Assembly (NCBI GenBank): GCA_039090855.1
Contig: CM077016.1
Span: 52,161,436-52,225,435, forward strand
Origin: Macrothele yani
Taxonomy: Eukaryota; Arthropoda; Arachnida; Araneae; Macrothelidae
Length of the DNA stretch: 64,000 bases
Reading direction: 5' to 3'
Under the pieces are notes generated by a model. That model did not search any database and was not told the DNA's origin. It was given only the letters and a program-made list of their open reading frames with translations. How positions within the stretch are numbered: position 1 is the first letter of the stretch; every line of letters begins with the position of its first letter. This document shows, piece after piece, positions 55,401 to 64,000 of this stretch. Made by a program: the position numbers and the translations under genes.

Positions 55401-56162
55401 TACGGTGGATATGGATTGATTGTCTGATAAGGAATAAGTATCAGTAGACGCACTGACTTATAAATCATGAAGAAACGGCTGTCTGACGGCCCACAGATAT
55501 AGAGAAGATTCTCAGACCTATTGTCGTGCCGTATATGCTGCAGCCGTTGGCGATTCGTTCCGTTTCATGGTATTACGGTGGATATGGATTGATTGTCTGG
55601 TAAGGAATAAGTATCAGTAGACGCACTGACTTATAAGTCATGAAGAAACGGCTGTTTGACGGCCCACAGATATAGAGAAGATTCTCAGACCTATTGTCGT
55701 GCCGTATATGCTGCAGCCGTTGGCGATTCGTTCCGTTTCATGGTATTACGGTGGATATGGATTGATTGTCTGGTAAGGAATAAGTATCAGTAGACGCACT
55801 GACTTATAAGTCATGAAGAAACGGCTGTCTGACGGCCCACAGATATAGAGAAGATTCTTTTTTTTTTTTTTTTTTTTTTTTTTGGTTGGAGCTTTAACGA
55901 CCACCGTGAGCAACTCAATGGGCTATAAGCAGTCGCCCGTCCCTAATTTAGGGTCACTGGTTCCAGGGAAGGGAGAGAGCCAGTGCCGTAAGACAAACAC
56001 AACATCCATGCCAGACCGGGATTCGAACCCGGACCCCTTACGGACGAATGATCAGAGGCCAGCGCCTTAGACCACTGCGCCACCGGGGCGGCAGAGAAGA
56101 TTCTCAGACCTATTGTCGTGCCGTATATGCTGCAGCCGTTGGCGATTCGTTCCGTTTCATGG
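55401..56162 (+). repeat. 173-bp tandem triplication, third unit split by a SINE
   Basis: Units start at 55401, 55574 and 55747 (tacggtggatatggattgat) and differ by only a few bases. The third is interrupted at agagaagattct by a SINE (55859-56092). A shorter 30-bp duplication (tatgctgcagccgttggcga) follows at about 56126-56195. Confidence 0.92.
55859..56092 (-). repeat. main-family SINE, copy 9
   Basis: Target duplication agagaagattct is at 55847-55858 and 56093-56104. T-tract of about 26 at its tail end. Sequence close to the family consensus seen here. Confidence 0.95.
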
Positions 56163-56440
56163 TATGCTGCGGCCGTTGGCGATTCGTTCCGTTTTCCTCG
56201 AGCTCTTAAAACCCTCTCTAGAACACAACATGCTTCAAAAGGCGAGAATCGAGCTTATGCAGAATCCGGCATGTTCCCCTGACTTAAATCCAGTTGAGCA
56301 TGAATCAGAAGCACTGCAGCTCCGCTAGCACCTTAGTCGACTCTTCATGAACTGGAGACTGCCCTCATTGAGGAGTGAAGATATCCCCAAAACCTCCTCG
56401 CTTCCATGCTACGCAAGTGTGCAGGGTCTTAGCTGTTCGA

Positions 56441-57291
56441 CCCTACTAGTGTTCAGTTACACCTTCAAAATGTAATTTCTTTCGTTATACATATCTCATC
56501 ATGTGCGTTGATAATGTAGCATAAAAATTCGCTAACATTCTGTCTTTTTTTTTTCTTGCCTACATTGCTGAGTATTCTACTGTATCCCACATAAAAACAT
56601 TTTACCTTCAATAGCGTAAGTCGCACATGATTTTCCTTAGAGTATATCTTGCTTCCCTAATTCTTCTTAGCAGTGTATGTATATCATCCTCACTGGCACC
56701 TAACTGAAATAAGCTCTGCTCAGTGTTAACTTCTGTAGATTCATGACCTTTAATTTATACTGCTAGATGAATGGGTGAAATATACGTAGGCTGATCAATA
56801 AGTAACTTCCGATGTCTTTTGGCGGCAGATTAGGGAGAAGTAAATCAGTGACTTCCTAAGTCATTGCACTCTAATCATTAGAGGGCGTTGTTTGGCACAG
56901 GAGTTTGAATTGAGGAATTTGATGGATAACAGTGTTGGCAGACGCACCGCGTAAACATCGAAGTTCGCAAACAACTCATAAGAAAACTTTCCCACGGTTT
57001 CACTCACGGAGAAAAAAACTGCATGCGCGCGCATCATCATCGAGAAAAACACCTGTGACCCACTTATGACTCAGTTTTTCTCAGCTTTGCACTTCTCCTA
57101 AAAGATCGTGTATGTGCAGTCGGGATGTGAACAGAACAAAAATATCGCAACAAGCGCCGATTGAGGCCGTTGCCGTTACAACTGTTTTTACGATAAAATG
57201 AATTGAGTGAAGTGTTGCCATTCTGCAACTCGGCAAATTAATGCCAGAATATGCATACCTGCATACCGTCACCTACCTGTCACGTTGTATT
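56441..57291. other. no clear gene; possible mariner edge
   Basis: taggctgatcaataagtaac near 56787 resembles a mariner terminus, but no transposase can be read with confidence in the following 450 bp. Confidence 0.35.
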
Positions 57292-58012
57292 ATCGTATTT
57301 TCGCGCTTATAGTCTGCGGACTAACTGTGAATTTTCCCAACATACGAGGCACGTGCGGACTTTACGAGACTGCGGACTACCTGTTTTTTTTTTTTTTTTT
57401 TTTTTAAATACCGTATCATTAAGAATAAAAAAAGTGCCCTGATCTGCATGTCCTCCTCAAAGGACTTCCATATGTAATGTAACAGCTTAGTATGGTCGCC
57501 ATCCCCCCCCCCACACACACACGCACAAACCTTCACCTCCTCAGCATACCGGTACGTGTTTGACACTGTTCAGTGAATTAAGATTAGGAGTTTTACCCCC
57601 TATGTCCCTGACATTAAAGTTGAGTGTGATCTTCTAAGTCTTTTGTTGAAATGCAAGATTTCCAGCCAATTTGTCACAAAACTTTTACAAAAAATATCTA
57701 TCGTTTTGTACATGTACTGTACATATTAAATTTGTAATTTGGAACCGTATGCTGTTTTTATTGGCTAAATGCTAAAGACAGATACGGTACCATATGTCTT
57801 GTCAAATTCTTTGCCAGTACGCAGCATTTTTACGAGCATTTATGGTTTAAAGGTTGGTGAAATGGAAGAGAAAAACGGGTAAGTCACAAATTTAAGTTAC
57901 TTATTTTGTTTAAAATTTGGAAGTGCGGACTATCTGGGAAATTTTGTTTTCAATACGTACTTTTTTCCTTGCGGATTATCTGCGGGGCGGACTATGCGCA
58001 CGAAAATACGGT
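57292..58012. repeat. MITE-like repeat with CGTATTTTCG ends
   Basis: The left end (atcgtattttcgcgcttatagtctgcgga) pairs with the complement of the right end (cggactatgcgcacgaaaatacggtat). Further in, gtgcggact words recur on both sides. Contains a T-tract near 57382-57404 and a C-tract/(CA)n near 57505. No coding signal. Confidence 0.65.
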
Positions 58013-58035
58013 ATATCCGCTTTCTTACTACTATT

Positions 58036-58076
58036 AACATCTTATAAGGAACTCACGGGTTCCTTATAAGATGTTC
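58036..58076. repeat. perfect short palindrome at foldback edge
   Basis: aacatcttataaggaac (58036-58052) pairs exactly with gttccttataagatgtt (58059-58075), leaving a 6-nt loop. It immediately precedes the 33-bp array. Confidence 0.8.
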
Positions 58077-58520
58077 ACCGAAGGGTCACTAAAGATTCAT
58101 TTGCCCGACGTTTACTTCACCGAAGGGTCACTTGACCGAAAATCACTTCACCGAAAGATCATTTGATCGAAAAGTTCATTTCACCGAAGGGTCACTTGAT
58201 CGAAAGGTACATTTCTTCGAAGGGTCACTTGATCGAAAGGTTCATTTCTTCGAAGGGTCACTTGATCGAAAGGTACATTTCTTCGAAGGGTCACTTGATC
58301 GAAAGGTTCATTTCTTCGAAGGGTCACTTGATCGAAAGGTACATTTCTTCGAAGGGTCACTTGATCGAAAGGTTCATTTCTTCGAAGGGTCACTTGATCG
58401 AAAGGTACATTTCTTCGAAGGGTCACTTGAACGAAAAGTTCATTTCACCGAAAGGTCTCTTTACCGAAAAGTTCATTTCATCGAAAAGTCATTTCACCGA
58501 CGGATCAGTTTATCGAAAAC
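58071..58520 (+). repeat. 33-bp tandem array, left arm of foldback element
   Basis: Unit aaggtacatttcttcgaagg plus gtcacttgatcga. About eight near-identical units at 58165-58440 alternate gtac and gttc, a 66-bp higher-order unit; more diverged units flank them. Because 33 is divisible by three, the array opens 195- and 141-codon frames with an 11-residue repeat (KVHFFEGSLDR); these are probably not genes. Confidence 0.93.
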
Positions 58521-59262
58521 TTTGGATTTCATTACAGGATCTGTTGAAACATGGTGCGAGTTCGGCAGACAGACCACCGAAACGTTAGGGAATTATACTC
58601 AAATTGCACTTTTGATTTCTCCGTGTCACAGAGAACGCAAAGATTTAGTTTTAAGACAAATCTTTTGTTGTTTTTTTAAGACAATAGGCATCGGTTTAGG
58701 CCTTTTCAGCAAATTTTAATAATGTTTATAAGGTTTACATAAAAGTCATGTTCAGTGCTCATGTTCATAAAGTTTACATTAAAATTCAAGTTAATAATGT
58801 TGCACATTTTTTCAGGCAAAATGAATCAATTTTATGGGCCCTATGTCTCGCCTTGGGCCTTTTTAGTAAATTTTAACCGAGCATGCTCATGTTCATAAAA
58901 TTTACATAAAAAGTTACTTTACATGTTATCTAATGCTTATGAATGTGAGTAGGGTTAAAATGGCCTGTACCTAGGTCTACGGTCAAAAAATTAATGTTTT
59001 GTGGTTGAGTAAAAGTAGAACATTATTTACTTGATTTGCTGTGTAACCCTTATTAATATGAGCTCGGATGATTAAAATTTGACAAAAAGACACAGATCTA
59101 GGGCTTGTAATTAATGTTATATTTCGAAAAACCTGCTCAATCGAAGGTGTTTCATAGAAATTAAAAGTGTATTTTTTATACAATCCGATAATGTTTAGGT
59201 GGTCAGTTCTTCAAAAAACCCGCACCACACTCCAACAAATATCTAACAACAAAATTCTAAGT
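58521..59262. other. interior of foldback element
   Basis: AT-rich sequence with no transposase. Two related segments (gcccttttcagcaaatttta; ggcctttttagtaaatttta) at about 58695 and 58855 suggest an internal duplication. Confidence 0.5.
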
Positions 59263-59769
59263 TTTCGATAAACTGACCATTCGGTGAAATGACATTTCGT
59301 TATTATAAATTTTTATATAAACTAATCGTTCGGTGAAATGAACTTTTCGATCAAATGTCCTTTCCATGAAATTAACTTTTAGTGAAGAGACTTTTCGGTG
59401 AAATGAACTTTTCGGCCAAGTGACCCTTCGATAAAATTAATTTTTCGGCCAAGTGACACTTCGGTGAAATGTACCTTTCGAATCAGTGATTTTTTTTTTT
59501 TTTGATTGGAGGTTTAACGACCACCGTGAGCAACTCAATGGGCTATAAGCAGTCGCCCGTCCCTAATTTATGGTCACTGGTTCCAGGGAAGGGAGAGAGC
59601 CAGTGCCGTAAGACAAACACAACAGCCATGCCTGACCAGGATTCGAACCCAGACCCCTTACGGACGAATGATCAGAGGCCAACGCTTTAGACCACTGCGC
59701 CACCGGGGCGGCAAGTGATTTTCGGTCAAGTAACCTTTCGATCAAGTGAACGATACCCGGAACTCACCT
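59263..59769 (-). repeat. 33-bp tandem array, right arm of foldback element
   Basis: Reverse-complement units (cttttcggtgaaatgaactt, gaccaagtgacccttcg-like) more diverged than the left arm, ending gatacccggaactcacc, which mirrors ggaactcacgggttcc on the left. A SINE splits it. Confidence 0.85.
59494..59713 (-). repeat. main-family SINE, copy 10
   Basis: Target duplication agtgatttt is at 59485-59493 and 59714-59722. It sits inside the right foldback arm. Confidence 0.93.
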
Positions 59770-59788
59770 ATATACTATGCGTTGTGTC

Positions 59789-60019
59789 TTTTTTTTTTTT
59801 TTTATTGGAGGTTTAACGACCACCGTGAGCAACTCAATGGGCTTAGATTAGGGACGGCAGTCGGCCGTCCCTAATTTAGGGCCACTGGTTCCAGGGAAGG
59901 GAGAGAGCCAGTGCCGTAAGACAAACACAACATCCATGCCACACCGGGATTCGAACCCGGACCCCTTTCGGACGAATGATCAGAAGCCATCGCTTAGACC
60001 ACTGCGCCACCGGGGCGGC
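59789..60019 (-). repeat. main-family SINE, copy 11
   Basis: Head ends at 60019. The body has a local rearrangement: gggcttagattagggacggc followed by agtcggccgtccctaattta forms a short inverted repeat in place of the usual single copy. No clear target duplication. Confidence 0.9.
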
Positions 60020-61688
60020 AAAAACATTCTTCTTTTTTTTTTTTTTTTTCTGGCAAGAAGTTTTAGAGTTATATGCAGTTATCACCACGCTACCTTTCGT
60101 GTATTCTCTAAAAATGAATCCCGTTCCCAAAATAATTGATTTTCTATAAAACAGATTTATTTTATAAAGTATTTTGGACGCCATGATGCTGATTATTTTT
60201 TTTTTTTCTGGCAGATCAGCTAATGAGAAAGAATAGATCCAATATCTCCCAACTTTAGTTTAATTTCATACAGTTTTGTGGCTGTAAGGCGGTGACGTGG
60301 TCCACCCACCGGGAGGTCCCTTAATGAGTGGGGACGTCAAAGAGGCGTGATTTAGGAACGGGTGGTCGTTATTTATGTGTAACTCCTGCGGTGGTGACAC
60401 GCGCCGGGGGTCACCCGCTCCGGCCACTTCCACCGATCCATCATACTTATTTACAAATGGGTTTCATCCTTTAAGTTTCCATGTCTCTTGCTTAGAAGTA
60501 CCAGGCTGAAAAAATGCCCAAAGTCTCGGAGTCTTACGAGATTTAGAAGCAATTTATGGTCGCATTTTAGAACAACAAAATGCCTTGGGATAAAACAAAT
60601 TGTTTCTCAGACCAAACATCATCAAGGCTTTATTTATTTGACGACATTATTTCATTGGGCAATGCCATTTCTTTTATCTGTAGAACAACTTAAATGAGAG
60701 GCATACTGCTGCGTCAAATAGCTTCAAATCATTTCGAGAATTATGTGGAAACGAGACAAAAATGCTTAGCACTTTATGAAAGTTGTTGCTGTCAGAACAA
60801 TAAGGTAGCCAGATATTATATAAAACACAATCATTTGTAATATATAAACAAATGCCAGCGTCCAATGAAGCTGTAAAAGATACAGATCCTCGAACAAAAT
60901 ACTAAATTATTTCGGATGTTTTAACAACTGATGCTTGCAGCACAAAAGACTTTTCTTGTTACGATTGTAACAAATGACTGGATGGACAAAGGACAAAAGT
61001 TTCCTTGACTACTGAATCTAACGATAGTTTTATTTTCAGTTTTATTTTCTGCAAAAAGACACTTAAAATATGCTACTAAAGTTTCTAACTTTTACATTTG
61101 CTTGGATCGATATATATATATATACTGAAGAGCAAAACTGAAGACTAAGGAAAAACTTTAGAATTTAAAACGAAAGTTGCAAAAAAACCTGAAGATCAAA
61201 ACGCGCAACGCAGCAGTTTTGAAAATTCAGAATTCACATTCTATTAAGAAGATACCTAAGCAAAAAAATACATATATAATTTTGACTCACACCAAGTACA
61301 ACATAGAAAAGGTTATGTATCTACCTGTGTGAGTAAAAGGAGAAAAGATAAAAAAATAAAATAAAACAACTGAACGTAGAAGGTGTCGAGAATACTGAGC
61401 CTTGGCTTTATCAAGGACCAGCAAAAACTCTGCATTTTCTCACTTCCACAAAGACCTAGTTGGAAATGGGTTTCTGCAAGGCCATAGATGCAAGTAACAT
61501 TCCCACCTAAAATTGTTTTAAAAAATATATATATGTCATGTCCTCCGCAGAGTTGTATGACCTAGCACTAGTTAACAATTTCGCTTGCATCCATGAACCT
61601 TCCTGGCCCGACCCATGCTCTTCATCTGTTACTATTAAACAGAGAGAAGAAGATTAAAGAGAACTCAAGCTGTGAGAGTGACATAATA
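60020..61688. other. no gene seen; GC-richer patch and possible retroelement tail
   Basis: 60290-60430 is GC-rich (ggtgacgtggtccacccacc) without a known family. On the minus strand, ccttgataaagccaaggctc at about 61400-61420 resembles the 3' ends of some retroelements and may belong to the inverted repeat that follows. Confidence 0.4.
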
Positions 61689-62326
61689 ATTAGAAATAAT
61701 TTTCAGCTATAACGAAATGCCAAGTTCGTTTGAGAGAGAATTTAAACCTGAAAAACAATGCAAAAGAAATCCAAATTTTTTCATTGCAATTAAAAAAGGA
61801 AATATTAATTTTTAAAAAACAGATTTTTGAAAGAAAACTTGAGTCTAAAACCCCCTACTCTACAACTTATGACAGCACGAAAACGAGAATAAGTTAAAGA
61901 CAATAATTAACTAAAGAAAACTTTGTGAAAGTTATATGACTTAAACAGTTAGTTGCAATATGTACAAAGTATTTCAGCAGTGCTTTAAGTGCATAATTAA
62001 TTAGTTATTAAGTACTTAACTACTTTGAAAATACAGCGCAAAGAAAAGGAACAAGCTTAGCCATCTGCTGTTCCTAGGTTCCCCAAAAGACGCGCAAAGT
62101 TACAAAGAAAAGAAAGAGTTAAAACCCGCAAAAATGTTAACAGACAAGCCAGTGCCTAAAAGCTGAAAAGCAAAAAATCAACAGAGAAAAAGTACATGAA
62201 GTACAAACATTGAACTTATAAAACCTAAAACCCAAATACAAGGAAGAGAGCTTACCTCTTGTGCGACGAAACTTTCTCCTCACAAGAGTAAAACATGGCT
62301 GACCTCTTCCGCCACTCCCTAGTCGC
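61689..62326 (-). repeat. left arm of a long inverted repeat, at least 630 bp
   Basis: Reverse complement of 63358-64000 with only a handful of differences seen by eye (for example agggagtgg against aggaagtgg, cactggctt against cacttgctt). The right arm reaches the window edge, so the true length is unknown. Read outward, each arm begins gtcagccATGttttactctt, a short frame that ends at a consensus splice donor (AAGAG/GTAAGC), with a pyrimidine-rich acceptor-like site (ttttttgcttttcag) about 105 bp on. Confidence 0.92.
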
Positions 62327-62856
62327 TGTCCACGAATATCGCTAATCTATTCCTGTTCTTTAAGGAATATAAATTCATTAAAAATCACCCCACCTGCTCA
62401 GATAACTACCTTTACACTTTTAGATATATTGATGATCTGCTGTGTATCAATAATTCAGAAGTTATAGAGAGTGATTTTGATAATATCTATCCTAGCTCTC
62501 TTAACTTATGTAAAACCAACCACAGTAATCAGGAACTTGAGTTCCTAGACTTAAGCATTAAGCTCAACAGAGGTAACCCATCTATTAGCCTCTTTGATAA
62601 AAGAGTTAATTTTCCTTTCAAAGTAATTAAATATCTACACTGGAATAATAACATATCAACCAAAGTTATTGAGAATGTACTAATTTCTCAGGTCCTAAGA
62701 ATTTCAAGAATTTGCAGCAACAATTTGGACTTCAATTACCACATTAATATACTATTAGATAGTTTTCTAGAGAACGAAATTCCTTCTTCTTTCATCAAAA
62801 GAACTTTAAGAAAAATTATTCTGAATAATAGAATAAGGTTGGCAGATCTGCTTTAA
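62323..62856 (+). pseudogene. reverse transcriptase fragment (YIDD type)
   Basis: Open frame of 177 codons from just after a TAG (62320) to TAA at 62854-62856, without a start codon. Reads NIANLFLFFKEYKFIKN, then LYTFRYIDDLLCINN with the YIDD catalytic box, ELEFLDLSIKLNRGN and SLFDKRVNFPFKVIKYL, then VLISQVLRISRICSNNLDF. The order YIDDLL, FLDL, DKR..F.F.V, ISQ.LR..R.CS is that of a retroelement reverse transcriptase C-terminal half; Penelope-like or a related group is possible. It lies exactly inside the inverted repeat loop, and the N-terminal half is missing. Confidence 0.8.
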
Positions 62857-63357
62857 TTTTCTACACAGTTAATAATATGATTCTGACCAATCAAAGCCGT
62901 AAGGAAGTTGGCTAGAGGATGCCTATTAACTACCTAAAGGAACCTTAGTGCTATGGATATGAAGGTCCTATTAAAACAAAAAATTAAATAATATAAACAA
63001 AATCACAAAAAAAAGCTTAAAAATCTGTTTATAAAAGAAAATAAAAACAAATAAAAAAGAAAACTAGTTATTCATCACTAGGATAGCTATACTAAAAATA
63101 GTAAAACCAACATTAAAATTAATAAGATTCTGATTAATCTATAGAAGCTCACTAAGGTGATTTAATACATGCAAAGATTATTAAATACACTACTCGTGTA
63201 TTTTATAATATTTCTCATGTATTCTGGAGAGTTAATTCTGCTCTTTCTGATCATACAGATCCACAGTCTTAAGTTTATATATTTTTTTCTCTGGTTAAAA
63301 TCTCCGCGAGTTGGTTTCTTTCTGTATGAGGAGGCCATCAGCCCCACCCACACTGCC
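62857..63357. other. loop of the inverted repeat, AT-rich
   Basis: About 500 bp downstream of the reverse transcriptase stop with no further motif; may be its 3' untranslated region. Confidence 0.45.
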
Positions 63358-64000
63358 CCCAGCGACTAGGAAGTGGCGGAAGAGGTCAGCCATGTTTTAC
63401 TCTTGTGAGGAGAAAGTTTCGTCGCACAAGAGGTAAGCTCTCTTCCTTGTATTTGGGTTTTAGGTTTTATAAGTTCAATGTTTGTACTTCATGTACTTTT
63501 TCTCTGTTGATTTTTTGCTTTTCAGCTTTTAGGCACTTGCTTGTCTGTTAACATTTTTGCGGGTTTTAACTCTTTCTTTTCTTTGTAACTTTGCGCGTCT
63601 TTTGGGGAACCTAGGAACAGCAGATGGCTAAGCTTGTTCCTTTTCTTTGCGCTGTATTTTCAAAGTAGTGAAGTACTTAATAACTAATTAATTATGCATT
63701 TAAAGCACTGCTGAAATACTTTGTACATATTGCAACTAACTGTTTAAGTCATATAACTTTCACAAAGTTTTCTTTAGTTAATTATTGTCTTTAACTTATT
63801 CTCGTTTTCGTGCTGTCATAAGTTGTAGAGTAGGGGGTTTTAGACTCAAGTTTTCTTTCAAAAATCTGTTTTTTAAAAATTAATATTTCCTTTTTTAATT
63901 GCAATGAAAAAATTTGGATTTCTTTTGCATTGTTTTTCAGGTTTAAATTCTCTCTCAAACGAACTTGGCATTTCGTTATAGCTGAAAATTATTTCTAATT
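63358..64000 (+). repeat. right arm of the long inverted repeat, cut by window edge
   Basis: Begins cagcgactaggaagtggcgg and mirrors 61689-62326. Contains the same ATG, donor-like and acceptor-like sites at about 63391, 63432 and 63525. Continues beyond the window. Confidence 0.92.

Larger units (their letters stand above)
54841..56440 (+). pseudogene. Tc1-like transposase pseudogene with internal triplication (element J)
   Basis: The start is ATG at about 54876 (MPCRYGSGSRS), with the first 28 bp duplicated at 54847. Recognisable blocks: RNHLHQGGLHTRRSI-like sequence near 55150-55190, HDEWSRVVFSDDTRFSLGSD (first Asp, about 55265-55325), RRTDL, then PYMLQPLAIRSVSW-like sequence. A 173-bp part of the catalytic region is present three times. 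The end of the gene resumes with CSPDLNPVEHESE (about 56273-56310), where the expected W after EH is lost. Many frameshifts. Confidence 0.8.

Noticed and set aside
56441..57250. Possible additional mariner
   Set aside because: Only a terminus-like word and a weak N-terminal resemblance; no catalytic block.
58132..58719. 195-codon open frame with an 11-residue repeat
   Set aside because: It is opened by the 33-bp tandem array, overlapping frames on both strands are also open, and the array belongs to a foldback element.
13122..60019. CRISPR-like interpretation of repeated units
   Set aside because: Eukaryotic context; repeats are SINEs, MITEs or tandem arrays without uniform spacers.

Overview
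The window looks like accessory DNA from an animal genome, most likely an arthropod. I saw no convincing single-copy host gene. Almost every recognisable coding trace belongs to a transposable element, and nearly all are broken by stops, frameshifts or later insertions. The arthropod guess rests on the mix: several unrelated mariner and Tc1 families, RTE/BovB-type and R1/LOA-type non-LTR retrotransposons, a P element with a THAP domain, Helitron and Penelope-like remnants, and a young, abundant tRNA-derived SINE. A chelicerate is possible but cannot be shown from this sequence.

Layout. 0-7 kb: a decayed mariner abuts a second Tc1/mariner-type element carrying a tRNA-SINE; then a transposase pseudogene split and partly duplicated around copies of a TIR repeat (TACGCTTTCCAAC). 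7-10 kb: an inverted-repeat element, an RTE LINE tail and a 480-bp near-perfect palindrome. 10-15 kb: a degenerate array (period about 150 bp, core like CCCTAGTGGC) with a Tc1 element inside it, a SINE, a TTAA MITE and more TIR repeats. 17-20 kb: a LINE split by a 1.3-kb non-autonomous DNA element with a clean 8-bp target duplication and a 38-bp hairpin. 20-25 kb: two mariners, a small hAT-like MITE containing tandem hairpins, and a minisatellite. 26-31.5 kb: Penelope-like tail, Helitron helicase fragment, diverged repeats and a near-intact mariner. 31.4-34.5 kb: an R1/LOA-type LINE inserted into an RTE/BovB-type LINE, fused in one open frame. 34.6-37 kb: a mariner split by a nearly intact Tc1 element. 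38-42 kb: Tc1 remnants. 42.7-43.3 kb: a tandem repeat with TGACGTCA sites. 44.0-47.5 kb: a structurally complete P element with TIRs and target duplication, coding region disabled and carrying a SINE. 48.5-52.6 kb: the 150-bp array again, in two opposite orientations around another Tc1. 54.4-56.5 kb: Tc1 remnants with a 173-bp triplication split by a SINE. 57-60 kb: a MITE and a foldback element built from 33-bp repeats. 61.7 kb to the end: a near-identical inverted repeat of at least 630 bp surrounding a reverse transcriptase fragment.

There is no operon or pathway logic here. What can be read is an insertion history. The SINE family (eleven copies plus one distant relative) is among the youngest layers: several copies have intact target duplications and interrupt a P element, a Helitron fragment, a foldback array and a Tc1 triplication. 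The most unusual structures are the inverted-repeat/reverse-transcriptase unit at the right edge, the palindromes and hairpin arrays, the two-orientation 150-bp arrays, and the P element.
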